NCBI GenBank assembly: GCA_009839745.1
Contig: VXPE01000050.1
Span: 1 to 64,000, forward strand
Origin: Candidatus Poribacteria bacterium
Lineage (GTDB): Bacteria > Poribacteria > WGA-4E > WGA-3G
Direction: 5' to 3'
DNA: 64,000 nt
Both the position numbers and the translations under genes were made by a program. The notes beneath the pieces are model-generated. The model was not told the DNA's origin. It made no database searches and worked only from the letters and a program-made list of their open reading frames with translations. This document shows, in pieces, positions 16,892 through 25,821 of this stretch (position 1 is the first letter of the stretch; every line of letters begins with the position of its first letter).

Positions 16892-19678
16892 ATGCCCAAT
16901 TACCGAAAAAAACTCATCGAGGTTAACATCCCTCTCCAAGCCATCAACGTAGAGTCCGCAAAAGACGCTTCCCTCACACATGGTCACCCATCCACACTCC
17001 ACCGCTATTGGGCACGCCGTCCTCTCGCTGCATGCCGTGCTGTGATTTTCGCCAGCATGGTGGATGACCCTTCCGAATGCAAAGACGAATTCCCAACCGA
17101 ACCCGAACAGAACGCCGAACGCACCCGACTCCACAACCTCATGAAGCGACTCGTGGTCTGGCAAAATAGCAAAGACGAAAACCTATTGGCAGAGGCACGC
17201 TATGAAATCGCATATTCTGTCGCCCGCAACAACGGAGAAAATCTAACGCTTTTTCGTAAAAAATTTAAAAACGACCCAGATGCAGTCCTAAAATACCTCC
17301 GCGACCATTGCCCTCCTGTCTACGATCCATTTTGTGGCGGCGGCTCCATTCCGCTTGAGGCACAACGTTTGGGATTACGCGCCCGCGCCTCCGACCTAAA
17401 CCCGCTCCCCGTCTTGCTTAACAAAGCAATGATTGAACTGCCCCCAAAGTTCCACAACCAGAAACCTGTCAACCCTGATGCTGATCCCATGGGAATGTTC
17501 ACCGGCACAGGTAGCAGGAGAACGCGCGTCCCGTGGAAAGGCACTGCTGGTTTAGCAGATGACATCCGCTACTATGGCAAGTGGATGCGTGAGAAAGCGT
17601 ATGAACGCATCGGGCACCTCTATCCAAAAGCACAATTACCAGATGGCACCTCTGCCACAGTGGTGGCGTGGTTGTGGGCACGCACGGTGCCGTGTGCCAA
17701 TCCTGCTTGCGGTCTCCAGATGCCCCTGATGAAAACGTTTCAACTATCCAAAAAGAAAGGCAACGAGCATTGGGTTAAACCCGTTGTTGATAGAGAATCA
17801 AACACAATTTCATGGGTTGTGCAAACCAATGATGAAGGAGTCCCGAAGGCCGGTATAGTAAACAAAAATGGTACTTCCTGCATCGCTTGTGGCAGTGCAG
17901 TCAAATTGCCTTATGTACGTGAACAAGCAAAAGCAGGCAAAATGAAAACAATAATGACAACAGTGGTCGCTGAGGGTAATCGCAGAAAACTGTTCTTGCC
18001 ACCCACGGATGAGAATATTCAAGTAACACAGTCTGCCGAATCCTCTTGGCGACCGAAGGGTAAACTGCCAAATCAAGCTTTGGGATTCAGGGTCCAGGGG
18101 TATGGAATCACACAATGGCATCAACTTTTTAGCGAACGTCAGTTAACTGCCCTGAAGCTCTTTGGCGATGCTCTAGGTGAAACTCATAATCAAATGATGC
18201 GGGATGGTGCTTCTTCTGACTATGCCTCTGCAATTTGTATCTACCTGTCTCTTGCTATTGGAAGGTTGGCTGAGAGCGGATGTTCCTTTGCTTGGTGGCA
18301 AGATACAGATGAGGTAGTTAGGACCATTTTCACGCGTCAAGTAATTAACATGAGTTGGAGTTTTGCCGAAACAAATCCATTCTCTAAGACAACACAGAAT
18401 TGGATGGCACAAGTGGAATGGATTGCAAAGGTGATTGAAAACTTGACTACTTCCGCAAACGTGGGAGAGGTGTATCAGGCAGATGCTGCCACATTGCAGG
18501 CTACCCATAGACCCGTTATCGTTACGGATCCGCCCTACTACGACAACATTGGCTACGCTGATTTGTCCGATTTCTTCTATGTTTGGCTAAGGCCTGTGCT
18601 TCGCGATATATATCCACATTTGTTTGCTGGCATGATGACCCCAAAGGAGGAAGAAATAGTTGCCGCGCCGCGGTTTGAAGATGCCAAGCGACACTTTGAA
18701 GAATTGCTGAACAAGACACTACTGCGACTGCGCTCATACTGCTCCAACGAGTTTCCTACTTCCATCTTTTATGCCTATAGACAACAAGAAGAAGATCAGG
18801 ATGGAAAAACCTCCACTAGATGGGAAACAATGCTCACAGCAATTGTCAATGCAGGTTTTCAAATCGTTGGCACTTGGCCGATGCGCACAGAACAACCCAA
18901 AGCACTTAAGACAAATAAAAACGCACTCGCGTCTTCTATTGTTCTCGTCTGCCAACCGCGGTCTGAAAATGCCCCTGCTATAACCCGTAACGAATTCCTA
19001 CAAGAACTGAAAAAGGAGATGCCACCGGCACTTGATAGCCTCACACGCATTGCCAATATCAGACCTGTTGATCTCACACAAGCCGCCATTGGTCCAGGCA
19101 TGGAGATCTACTCCCGCTATAGTAAGGTAACACGAATCAATGGTGAAATTGTCCCAATACGTGAGGTGCTTATGCACATCAACACCGAAATCTCGGCATA
19201 CCATGAAAAGGAGACGGGTGACCTGGATCCCGAGAGTCAGTTCTGTTTGACGTGGTTGAAGCAACACGGCTACACAGAAGGCAATTTCGGAGACGCACAA
19301 GTATTAGCAACAGCAAAGGGTGTGGACATCAACACCATGCACAATAAAGTATTGCTCAGAGGCCGTGGTAAGGTTCGGCTCCTGAAACCGGAAGAATACG
19401 CAGAGCGTGAAAACAGCGAAGAGATGACAGCATGGGAGGGGTGCCTGCGGATGATGTGGCATCTCTCAGGTGGAGAAAACAGCGGCGGCATCTCGGGATG
19501 CACCACCGTTGCCCGTTCCATGAACGACTACGAATCCGCAAAACGTCTGGCACGTCTCCTATACGCCTACTATGAATCCCGCGGCGATGCCGAAAGCGCA
19601 GCACACTATAACAACCTCGTAACCCAGTGGCAATACATTTCGCAATCCATGGGATCACCGGAGCAATTAATGTTGTAG
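16892..19678 (+). CDS. DUF1156 adenine-specific DNA methylase with Zn-ribbon (COG1743)
   Basis: The 928-residue protein opens with the classic DUF1156 segment (LIEVNIPLQAINVESAKDAS, then GHPSTLHRYWARRPL). Methyltransferase motif I is DPFCGGGSIPLEA (about 145) and the catalytic motif IV is TDPPYYDNIGYADLSDF (about 545), consistent with N6-adenine methylation using AdoMet. A zinc ribbon is inserted between them (CANPAC about 267, CIAC about 330). With the HEPN-DUF499 ATPase it forms the core of a predicted defence or restriction-like module, in which methylation would mark self DNA. No separate restriction endonuclease is obvious. Confidence 0.88.
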   Translation: MPNYRKKLIEVNIPLQAINVESAKDASLTHGHPSTLHRYWARRPLAACRAVIFASMVDDPSECKDEFPTEPEQNAERTRLHNLMKRLVVWQNSKDENLLAEARYEIAYSVARNNGENLTLFRKKFKNDPDAVLKYLRDHCPPVYDPFCGGGSIPLEAQRLGLRARASDLNPLPVLLNKAMIELPPKFHNQKPVNPDADPMGMFTGTGSRRTRVPWKGTAGLADDIRYYGKWMREKAYERIGHLYPKAQLPDGTSATVVAWLWARTVPCANPACGLQMPLMKTFQLSKKKGNEHWVKPVVDRESNTISWVVQTNDEGVPKAGIVNKNGTSCIACGSAVKLPYVREQAKAGKMKTIMTTVVAEGNRRKLFLPPTDENIQVTQSAESSWRPKGKLPNQALGFRVQGYGITQWHQLFSERQLTALKLFGDALGETHNQMMRDGASSDYASAICIYLSLAIGRLAESGCSFAWWQDTDEVVRTIFTRQVINMSWSFAETNPFSKTTQNWMAQVEWIAKVIENLTTSANVGEVYQADAATLQATHRPVIVTDPPYYDNIGYADLSDFFYVWLRPVLRDIYPHLFAGMMTPKEEEIVAAPRFEDAKRHFEELLNKTLLRLRSYCSNEFPTSIFYAYRQQEEDQDGKTSTRWETMLTAIVNAGFQIVGTWPMRTEQPKALKTNKNALASSIVLVCQPRSENAPAITRNEFLQELKKEMPPALDSLTRIANIRPVDLTQAAIGPGMEIYSRYSKVTRINGEIVPIREVLMHINTEISAYHEKETGDLDPESQFCLTWLKQHGYTEGNFGDAQVLATAKGVDINTMHNKVLLRGRGKVRLLKPEEYAERENSEEMTAWEGCLRMMWHLSGGENSGGISGCTTVARSMNDYESAKRLARLLYAYYESRGDAESAAHYNNLVTQWQYISQSMGSPEQLML

Positions 19679-19698
19679 CATAATCTGTGAGAATGTAG

Positions 19699-19704
19699 TA
19701 TAAT
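19699..19704 (+). promoter_or_regulatory. TATAAT 6 nt before a short ATG frame
   Basis: It has the same spacing as the leaderless starts at 8685, 16113 and 28912. The frame it precedes (ATG 19711) stops after 20 codons, so a truncated gene start is likely. Confidence 0.35.
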
Positions 19705-19814
19705 TGAATTATGGCAAAATCTGAAAATACAAGGACAGTCTTCAGGAAGGAAAATCTGATCTCCCGTTGGTGAGGTTTCTAACCTCGCCTCTCTGCAATC
19801 TACAGGTAATTCCG

Positions 19815-20243
19815 ATGAAAACCATGCTTGCCCTCTCAATACTCTTCTGCACAATCGCGTCCCCCTTACGCGCCGAAACCGCTACGAGCACTCTTGAAAC
19901 CGATATTGCCGTGATGAAAACGGATATCCGGAATCTAAACGAAAAAATTGACACCTTCGAAAAAAACGTTAACGCACGCTTCGAGAGCCTCGAAAAAAAC
20001 TTTGACAAACGTTTTGAGAGTCTCGACAGACGCTTCGAAGGTCTCGAAAAAAACTTTGACAGACTCAACAACATCATCATTGCCTGCATCGGTATTCCGT
20101 TGGCGATTCTGGCGATAGGCGCGACCGTGTGGGGCATCTTAGCACACAAGCGAAGCAGAAAAGAGGACACTCTCGAAAAACAGATTGAAACGCTCACACA
20201 GGAAATCGAAACACTCAAGCAACGGCAGATTGTCAGTCCCTAA
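19815..20243 (+). CDS. Membrane-anchored coiled-coil protein
   Basis: Starting at ATG 19815, the 142-residue product has a signal peptide (MKTMLALSILFCTIASPLRA). A coiled coil follows, built of 11-residue steps (FESLEKNFDKR, FESLDRRFEGL, EKNFDRL), then one transmembrane helix (IIIACIGIPLAILAIGATVW) and a charged coiled tail. This layout occurs in many small bacterial proteins of unknown role located near mobile or toxin loci. ATG 19767 is in frame, but its extra residues come from the REP-like palindrome at 19771-19797 and would mask the signal peptide. Confidence 0.6.
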   Translation: MKTMLALSILFCTIASPLRAETATSTLETDIAVMKTDIRNLNEKIDTFEKNVNARFESLEKNFDKRFESLDRRFEGLEKNFDRLNNIIIACIGIPLAILAIGATVWGILAHKRSRKEDTLEKQIETLTQEIETLKQRQIVSP

Positions 20244-20288
20244 CGCTGCTCCTTTTGCCCACCCAAGCAAGGGAATAGAGAGACTTCG

Positions 20289-20311
20289 TAGGGGCGAGGT
20301 CTCCTCGCCCG
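20289..20311. repeat. REP-like palindrome
   Basis: GGGCGAGG (20292-20299) and CCTCGCCC (20303-20310) form a perfect 8-bp stem. Relatives are at 19771, 29664, 34816 and 63457. Confidence 0.55.
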
Positions 20312-20357
20312 TCTTTCTTGGATTACTTCATCCCATTCAGACAATGGAAAACATCCT

Positions 20358-20735
20358 ATGTCCGACCCTGTTACCCTCTACGTCCTCCAATATCAACTCA
20401 AGCGCAACCTCCGTCCCTTCACGCGCGAAGAGATCCAGCAATTACCGACCGGACGCAGCGGGGTATACGTGTTATGGCGGAAAACCGGCACCGAGGGACG
20501 AAACGAATGCCTCTACGTCGGAGAATCCACAACCTGCGTGCGGAGGCGGTTGTTGCAGCACCATTCAAACGCACAGAATGACGGACTCCATTCACAACTT
20601 CGGATGTTTGGGCGGATTATCCAATTTTCGGTAGAATTCACAGAGGACGCACAAGAAACAGTGGCACTGGAAACTGAACTCATCCGCGAGTGGAAACCGA
20701 AAACCAATCTGAAAATGAATCCCGACAAATCCTAA
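20358..20735 (+). CDS. GIY-YIG domain protein
   Basis: The 125-residue protein has a GIY-YIG nuclease core: GVYVLW (35-40) replaces GIY, LYVGES (52-57) carries the YIG position, and VRRRLLQHH supplies the catalytic Arg region. ETELIREWKPKTNLKMN supplies the Glu and the final Asn typical of this fold. Single-domain GIY-YIG proteins include DNA-repair and mobile-element nucleases; no linker or DNA-binding domain is present. It follows the defence-like island but has no overlapping partner, and the start ATG 20358 has no strong ribosome site. Confidence 0.75.
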   Translation: MSDPVTLYVLQYQLKRNLRPFTREEIQQLPTGRSGVYVLWRKTGTEGRNECLYVGESTTCVRRRLLQHHSNAQNDGLHSQLRMFGRIIQFSVEFTEDAQETVALETELIREWKPKTNLKMNPDKS

Positions 20736-21093
20736 CAGGAAGGGTGTGTAAAATAAAATGTTACACTTTCCCACTAAATTATTTTTTTTACATCCGAAAA
20801 TCAGAAAAAGAAAACCTCTGAACCCTTACAGTTACTGGGTTCTCTACCGATCCCTTCGTCCACCAAATGTTACACCAAGTGTAACATTTTTAAAGGGTTG
20901 ACCGCTCCTTCAGACAGAAAACATCACACATTCTGTTATACATATTTCAACATATTGATATTTTCACAGTAAACCCCAAATGCCCGCACGCCACCGATAC
21001 CCGATAAATCCACACTGGGACTGAGTTTCTAAAGGTTAATTCAAATGTCACAATCCTAAATATTATCACGGAAAGTAACATAGGAGGATTTCA
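20736..21093. other. 358-nt intergenic region with operator-like palindrome
   Basis: No gene is seen. It contains the half-site AATGTTACAC at 20757-20766 and a perfect palindrome of the same sequence at 20866-20888. The 3' end carries AGGAGG (21082-21087) for the next gene. Confidence 0.5.
20866..20888. promoter_or_regulatory. Palindromic operator candidate
   Basis: AATGTTACAC and GTGTAACATT are perfect inverted arms with a CAA spacer. A further half-site sits at 20757-20766, about 100 nt upstream. It could bind a dimeric repressor controlling the solute-binding protein gene at 21094. It lacks a T-run, so a terminator is less likely. Confidence 0.45.
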
Positions 21094-22143
21094 ATGCGTT
21101 TCCGACTTTTTATCTTACTCATATTCATAACAGCGATGCTTTCAGGGTGCGAGCAGGCGCGACACATCGCTACACCCCAACAGGGAACAGCCACAGGCAC
21201 GTGTACGGACGGAACCCGCGTGTTGAAGGTCGGCTTTTATGCCCATTTCGCACCTGTTAGTTACAGTGCCGAAGAAGACCCTACTTCGCCTGCGTTCAAT
21301 ACACATCTCGGTTATGAAGCCGACCTGTTGACTGCACTTGAAGCGATGGAAGGGGCGGGTTTGATGTTCTCTCGAACGGCTATCACCGAATGGGACGGCA
21401 TCTGGCTGAAGTCCGCTGAACCCACGTATGATATTATCGGAGGCGGCATTACCATTCTGGAAGCTCGGAGGCAAGATGCCACAGGTATGCCTGTCGTCAC
21501 CTTTACATCCGGACATATCAAGTTTCGACAAACGCTTTTGGTTCGTGCTGAAGACGCGGAACGTCTCTCCACGCATGTTGCCCTTAACAGTGAAGTTCGC
21601 GTTGGGACACTTCCTGGGACAACGGGCGAGGCGCGTTTACTTCAACTTACTGGGTTCGTTGATGCTGACGGTGTCCTTTTATCGGGCACCCGGGTTGAGA
21701 CTCGTGATAGGACTGTCGTTGCCGATGGCACAGCGGCTTACACGATTACGGCTGCCGGTGCCTCTCCGAACCTGACGGGTAGGCAACATCTCTATCCACC
21801 TACGGAAACTCTACCGCAGGTCATCTATCTCGGTGATGTCTTGGGAGAGTCAGAGCTGCTTGAGGCACTCATTACGGGCCGTATTGATGCGATCGCGCGG
21901 GGTGAGGTTGGTAGTCAGGAAGCCGCGCACGCCTCACAGGGCGAACTTGTCGTCACCGCCTTTGATGAGCAGATAGAGTATGGCGGATTTACGCTCGCTC
22001 TCGAAGATGTCGATCTCGCCGCCTGCATTGATGAAAAACTTGACTATCTGACAGATAACAAAAACATCGGTTATGGAGAATGGTTGCAGGATCCGTCGGT
22101 ATTCATGAAACGTGCCGAGCAGTGGAATGCCACAGTAGAATAA
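21094..22143 (+). CDS. Solute-binding lipoprotein, amino-acid ABC transporter type (SBP family 3)
   Basis: The 349-residue protein carries a lipoprotein signal (LLIFITAMLSGC). A periplasmic binding fold follows, with VLKVGFYAHFAPVSY, LGYEADLLTALEAM, WDGIWLKSAEPTYDIIGGGIT and VRVGTLPGTTGEARL. The region resembles polar amino-acid binding proteins and the related cyclohexadienyl dehydratase (PheC) group. AGGAGG 6 nt before ATG makes the start secure. No permease or ATPase gene is adjacent, so it may be an orphan receptor or an enzyme of the PheC type. Confidence 0.82.
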   Translation: MRFRLFILLIFITAMLSGCEQARHIATPQQGTATGTCTDGTRVLKVGFYAHFAPVSYSAEEDPTSPAFNTHLGYEADLLTALEAMEGAGLMFSRTAITEWDGIWLKSAEPTYDIIGGGITILEARRQDATGMPVVTFTSGHIKFRQTLLVRAEDAERLSTHVALNSEVRVGTLPGTTGEARLLQLTGFVDADGVLLSGTRVETRDRTVVADGTAAYTITAAGASPNLTGRQHLYPPTETLPQVIYLGDVLGESELLEALITGRIDAIARGEVGSQEAAHASQGELVVTAFDEQIEYGGFTLALEDVDLAACIDEKLDYLTDNKNIGYGEWLQDPSVFMKRAEQWNATVE

Positions 22144-22169
22144 ACGATTTTAGGTCTCGTATAAAAAAC

Positions 22170-22198
22170 TTGACAGCAGACGCAAAATAGATTAATAT
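22170..22198 (+). promoter_or_regulatory. Sigma-70-type promoter
   Basis: TTGACA (22170-22175), a 17-nt spacer and TAATAT (22193-22198) lie upstream of the type-B leader and the oxidoreductase at 22331. Confidence 0.6.
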
Positions 22199-22282
22199 TA
22201 TCAAATCACTGTCAGAACCAGTACGAGACTTCAAGTACAGAAACGTACAAATTCGCAGAAGCGTCACGAATTAATCAAAAAC

Positions 22283-22330
22283 CTGCGCGTAATGAAATGG
22301 AGCGCAGTCCAGGAGCACATAGTTAGAAAA
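22283..22330 (+). promoter_or_regulatory. Type-B hairpin leader / RBS
   Basis: The stem CTGCGC/GCGCAG (22283-22288 and 22302-22307) encloses the same GTAATGAAATGGA loop as at 4279, but every changed stem base is compensated. It is followed by TCCAGGAGCACATAGTTAG and ATG 22331. Confidence 0.7.
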
Positions 22331-23488
22331 ATGAAAACGTATCGCGTTGCCATATTGGGGTGTCGGAGTCGCGGCACCTCGGCAGCAAAAGCATATCACG
22401 CACACCCACGCACCGAAATCGTGGCACTCTGCGACCTCGTCCAAGAACGGTTAGATGCCCTCGGCGACATCGTGAACGTCTCCGCACATTTCACCGATTT
22501 AAACGAGATGATCCAGCAGACAGCCCCCGATATTGTCGCAATCCCTACAGCAACAGAGGCACACTATCCGCTCTGTATGCGTGTCCTTGAACACGGCGTG
22601 AACATTGAAGTAGAGAAACCGCTCTGCATTGATCTGGTTCAAGCGGATGAAGTATTGGCGAAGGCGAAAGAGAAAAACGCTCGCGTCGCTGTGCATCATC
22701 AACGCCGCACGAGTCCCTCAATGCAGGCAGTCGCCAAAGTCTTAGACGCAGGCAAAATCGGCGATCTCCGCTACATCTACGCCTCTGGAAAAGGCTACTA
22801 CGCCGGTTACGGACTCATGAACATCGGAACACATGTCGTCAACAACATGATGCGCTTCGGTGGGCGTTGCAGAAGCGTTGTGGCACAGGCAACGACAGGC
22901 GGACGCGCCATCACACACGACGATGTTCTCCCCTCACCCGCTGGCATGGGAACAGTCGCAGGCGAATACGCCACAGCGACACTCCAATTTGACGGAAACG
23001 TCACCGGTACCCTTCTTCAGCACCGATTTCCGAAGGTAGACACCGATGCCTACGTCATGGAACTCTACGGCACTGAAGGCAGACTCTTCTGGTCGGAACT
23101 CAAAGGTTCGTGGTGGCTCCCTACACCGCATTTCGTCCCTGACGGCACGCACGACCAATGGGAGGCACTCGCCTCTATCTATCCAGACCATTTTGACCCC
23201 GACAAGGGCGCAAATGCTGACGATTACTGTTTCGTTGACGAATATGTGAAGGCATTGGACGAAAACCGAGAACACGAATCCAACGGCGAAGAGGGTCGCC
23301 ATGTCATCGAGATTCTCATGGCAATCTTTGAGTCGGCTATCTACGGCACACGTGTGGAGTTGCCCCAGAAAAACCGAGAGCACCCCTTACTAAAATGGCG
23401 TGCTGAAGCCGGTCTGGGTGAAATACGGGATATGCCTCGTGATTACGGCACCTGGTTATCATTAGAAGACGAACGCCTCTACAAATGA
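22331..23488 (+). CDS. Gfo/Idh/MocA-family oxidoreductase
   Basis: The 385-residue protein has a Rossmann N-terminus (YRVAILGCRSRG) and the EKP motif in NIEVEKPLCI (about 97), followed by a C-terminal domain ending in PRDYGTWLSLEDERLYK. The frame is open upstream to 22292, but those codons lie in the type-B hairpin, so ATG 22331 is chosen. Like the other family members here it is probably an NAD-dependent sugar-derivative dehydrogenase. It lies upstream of PhyH and enolase-superfamily genes in the same direction, suggesting a catabolic cluster. Confidence 0.88.
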   Translation: MKTYRVAILGCRSRGTSAAKAYHAHPRTEIVALCDLVQERLDALGDIVNVSAHFTDLNEMIQQTAPDIVAIPTATEAHYPLCMRVLEHGVNIEVEKPLCIDLVQADEVLAKAKEKNARVAVHHQRRTSPSMQAVAKVLDAGKIGDLRYIYASGKGYYAGYGLMNIGTHVVNNMMRFGGRCRSVVAQATTGGRAITHDDVLPSPAGMGTVAGEYATATLQFDGNVTGTLLQHRFPKVDTDAYVMELYGTEGRLFWSELKGSWWLPTPHFVPDGTHDQWEALASIYPDHFDPDKGANADDYCFVDEYVKALDENREHESNGEEGRHVIEILMAIFESAIYGTRVELPQKNREHPLLKWRAEAGLGEIRDMPRDYGTWLSLEDERLYK

Positions 23489-23587
23489 ATTCAACACTTT
23501 ACCGAAGACGTTGGATACACGGAACCCCAAAATCCGCGAAATCTGATAAATCCGCGATAATCCGCGATTCAGACGATGAGGAAAATT

Positions 23588-24397
23588 ATGCCGAATCCTA
23601 CGACGAATGCTGATAATCTACCACCGATCCCACTCACGGAAGAACAACGTTTCCTCTTTGATACCCGTGGATGGCTCCTATTCCCAGGTGTACTCAGCGA
23701 AAATGAGATTAAAGAGATGCGTGAGTTCTGTTATCAACTCAAACAGGAACCCGAATCAATCATTCCTGAACACCATCGCTCTCCCATCGGGGGTCCCCTT
23801 GAATCGCTAACCGATCACCCAGTCGTGCACGGGTTTATGAACGAATTCCTCACGTCGGCTTATGCGAACGAGAACTGTTACGGATTCAGATTAGAGGGCA
23901 CGTTCCTAACGATTCGTCCGAACGGACATGACAACTTCAGTCCACACGGCGGGCGTGGGATGCTCAACTTTCCCGGCAACTCACACACCTATCATCTACA
24001 CCATGACAGTGCACACAGCGGACTGACGCGTGTCGTCTGGGAGCTCAATCCCGTCGAGGAAGGCGGTGGTGGAACGATGTTCCTCACGGGGAGCCATAAA
24101 GGGGCATTCCCCGCACCGAAATCAACAGAAGATCGCAATTCACCGCTGTGGGAAGACTATACCTGTCCGGCTGGCTCCGTGCTTATCTTCACAGAGGCAA
24201 TCACACATACCGGTGCAAGATGGACCGATGAATCCGTTGATCGGGTCGCGCTGTTCCACTGCTACAACACAGTTGGAAACAAATGGCACAAGTGGGAACC
24301 ACATCCGAAGCACGTCGAAGAGATGCCGTTCAAACGCCAGACGCTCTTCCGTCCGGTCCACTGTCAGGACAACACGCCAACATTGGCTGCTGTGTAG
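23588..24397 (+). CDS. Phytanoyl-CoA dioxygenase (PhyH)-family protein
   Basis: This roughly 269-residue Fe(II)/2-oxoglutarate-dependent dioxygenase-like protein has the metal-binding HxD in YHLHHDSAHSG, the distal His in FTEAITHTGARW, and the GGGGTMFLTGSHKGAFP loop. FDTRGWLLFPGVLSENEI is the usual N-terminal segment. ATG 23588 is preferred over 23576 because GAGGAA lies 4-5 nt upstream of it. The substrate is unknown; members act on lipids, osmolytes or secondary metabolites. The leader (CCGCGATAATCCGCGATTC) resembles the other repeat leaders but has a different sequence. Confidence 0.85.
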   Translation: MPNPTTNADNLPPIPLTEEQRFLFDTRGWLLFPGVLSENEIKEMREFCYQLKQEPESIIPEHHRSPIGGPLESLTDHPVVHGFMNEFLTSAYANENCYGFRLEGTFLTIRPNGHDNFSPHGGRGMLNFPGNSHTYHLHHDSAHSGLTRVVWELNPVEEGGGGTMFLTGSHKGAFPAPKSTEDRNSPLWEDYTCPAGSVLIFTEAITHTGARWTDESVDRVALFHCYNTVGNKWHKWEPHPKHVEEMPFKRQTLFRPVHCQDNTPTLAAV

Positions 24398-24535
24398 TCA
24401 GTCAGCTGGGGTGAGCAGAGTGAATCTATGGATCTCAATTTAGGCAAGGTAAAGTGGGATTACAAACCTCGCCAACAACAAATGGGTTTTCGGTATAGGT
24501 GCAAGTTTTATTTTTGCTTTTTAATCAAAAACGCA

Positions 24536-24621
24536 GCCTGCAACAACGGCGCAGGCGGACCCACGGGGAGGCACGTCAACATCCAAACCCTCCTCACCGA
24601 ACCGCAAGGAACAATTAAAAT
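24536..24621 (+). promoter_or_regulatory. Hairpin plus type-A cassette / RBS
   Basis: The hairpin GCCTGC-AACAACGGC-GCAGGC (24536-24556) is followed 40 nt later by CCGAACCGCAAGGAACAATT ending at ATG 24622. The same hairpin is at 46915 and, with a slightly altered loop, at 36113. Confidence 0.7.
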
Positions 24622-25758
24622 ATGAAGATTACTAAAGTTAAATCGTTCGTTTCAGCAGATGGACACTTCTTCGTGAAAGTCGAAACCGATGCGGGTATCT
24701 ATGGTGTCGGCGAGGGTGGACTCCGCCGTCGCTCGCTCGCCTTAGCCGAAATCATTCGCTCGTTTGAACCCTTTCTCATCGGTGCAGACCCGTTCCGAAT
24801 CGAACACCTATGGCAAGTGATGTTCCGCGGCGGCTTTTTCCCCGGGGGTGTCGTCCAATCCTCCGCAGTCAGTGCCGTAGACATCGCACTCTGGGACATC
24901 AAAGGAAAAGCCTTGAACGTTCCGGTCTATGAACTTTTGGGCGGACGCACGAGAGACAAAGTCGTCTGCTACCCGCATAACGGTGGCGGCTCAATTGATG
25001 CAATCATCGAGAGCTGCAGGCACACCTACGAAGCCGGTTGGAAGTTCGTCCGCTGGAGTGTGGTTGACCACTCTGACAGTGGCGGGACGTTTGAACCCAG
25101 ACGCGCCATCCGAAACACCGTTAAGCAGGTGGAAACCGTGCGTCGGGAATTCGGCGATGATCTCGAAATACTGATCGATGTGCATACCCGTCTCGATCCA
25201 GCAGACAGCCTCGATTTCTGTAACAAGGTTGCACAATACAATCCGTTCTTCATTGAGGATCCACTTCGAGCCGAGAACCCCGCGAGTCTGAAACGGCTCC
25301 GGCAGCAGACTTCGGTGCCACTTGCCATTGGTGAGCAATTCGACAGCAAATGGACATTCCGAGAAGTCATTGAAGAAGACCTCATGGACTACTGCCGTGT
25401 CGATCTCTGCATCGCCGGTGGGTTAACAGAGGCGCGTAAAATCGCGGGATGGTGCGAAACGCACTACATCTATATAGCACCCCACAACCCGTTGGGACCC
25501 GTATCCGCTGCAGCAGGTCTGCATCTCTGTTTGTCTTCGTCACTCGTCGGTGTGCAGGAACTCCCACGTGCCCCGATGTCCTCGCTAACCGACGTATTCC
25601 CGGTGCAAGTGCCGTGGGAATCAGGGTATCTCCTACCGCCTGAACGTCCGGGACTCGGTATCGAATTCAACGAAGACGCACTTACCAACGTCTCAACACA
25701 AGAGTATGGACCGCCTCACGGCTACCAACGCGATGACGGTGCCTACACGAATTGGTAA
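24622..25758 (+). CDS. Mandelate racemase/muconate lactonizing (enolase superfamily) enzyme
   Basis: The 378-residue protein has the enolase capping domain and barrel: DIALWDIKGKALNVPVYELL, metal ligands in LIDVHTRLDP (Asp), FIEDPLRAEN (Glu) and AIGEQFDSKW (Glu), and a general-base His in IAPHNPLGP. This set resembles D-galactonate or related sugar-acid dehydratases, which remove water from an aldonic acid in the cytoplasm. The specific acid is not predictable. It is followed at 64 nt by an aminotransferase gene after a REP-like palindrome. Confidence 0.87.
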   Translation: MKITKVKSFVSADGHFFVKVETDAGIYGVGEGGLRRRSLALAEIIRSFEPFLIGADPFRIEHLWQVMFRGGFFPGGVVQSSAVSAVDIALWDIKGKALNVPVYELLGGRTRDKVVCYPHNGGGSIDAIIESCRHTYEAGWKFVRWSVVDHSDSGGTFEPRRAIRNTVKQVETVRREFGDDLEILIDVHTRLDPADSLDFCNKVAQYNPFFIEDPLRAENPASLKRLRQQTSVPLAIGEQFDSKWTFREVIEEDLMDYCRVDLCIAGGLTEARKIAGWCETHYIYIAPHNPLGPVSAAAGLHLCLSSSLVGVQELPRAPMSSLTDVFPVQVPWESGYLLPPERPGLGIEFNEDALTNVSTQEYGPPHGYQRDDGAYTNW

Positions 25759-25767
25759 TATCAACTC

Positions 25768-25795
25768 TGGTAGGTGCGGTTTCCAACCGCACCAC
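25768..25795. repeat. REP-like palindrome
   Basis: GTGCGGTT and AACCGCAC are perfect arms separated by TCC. It lies between the dehydratase and the aminotransferase. A relative is at 50588-50628. Confidence 0.5.
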
Positions 25796-25821
25796 ACCCC
25801 ACATCGAAGGAGAAACATTGA

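Noticed and set aside
19711-19773. 20-codon leaderless frame after the DUF1156 gene
   Set aside because: It stops at once and shows no family; probably a truncated gene start behind a retained promoter.
20289-20311. Rho-independent terminator after the coiled-coil gene
   Set aside because: No T-run follows, and the same palindrome occurs in leaders and inside a gene, so it is a repeat family.
24428-24625. Small frame before the dehydratase gene
   Set aside because: Its last third translates the hairpin and type-A cassette, so it is an artefact of repeat DNA.
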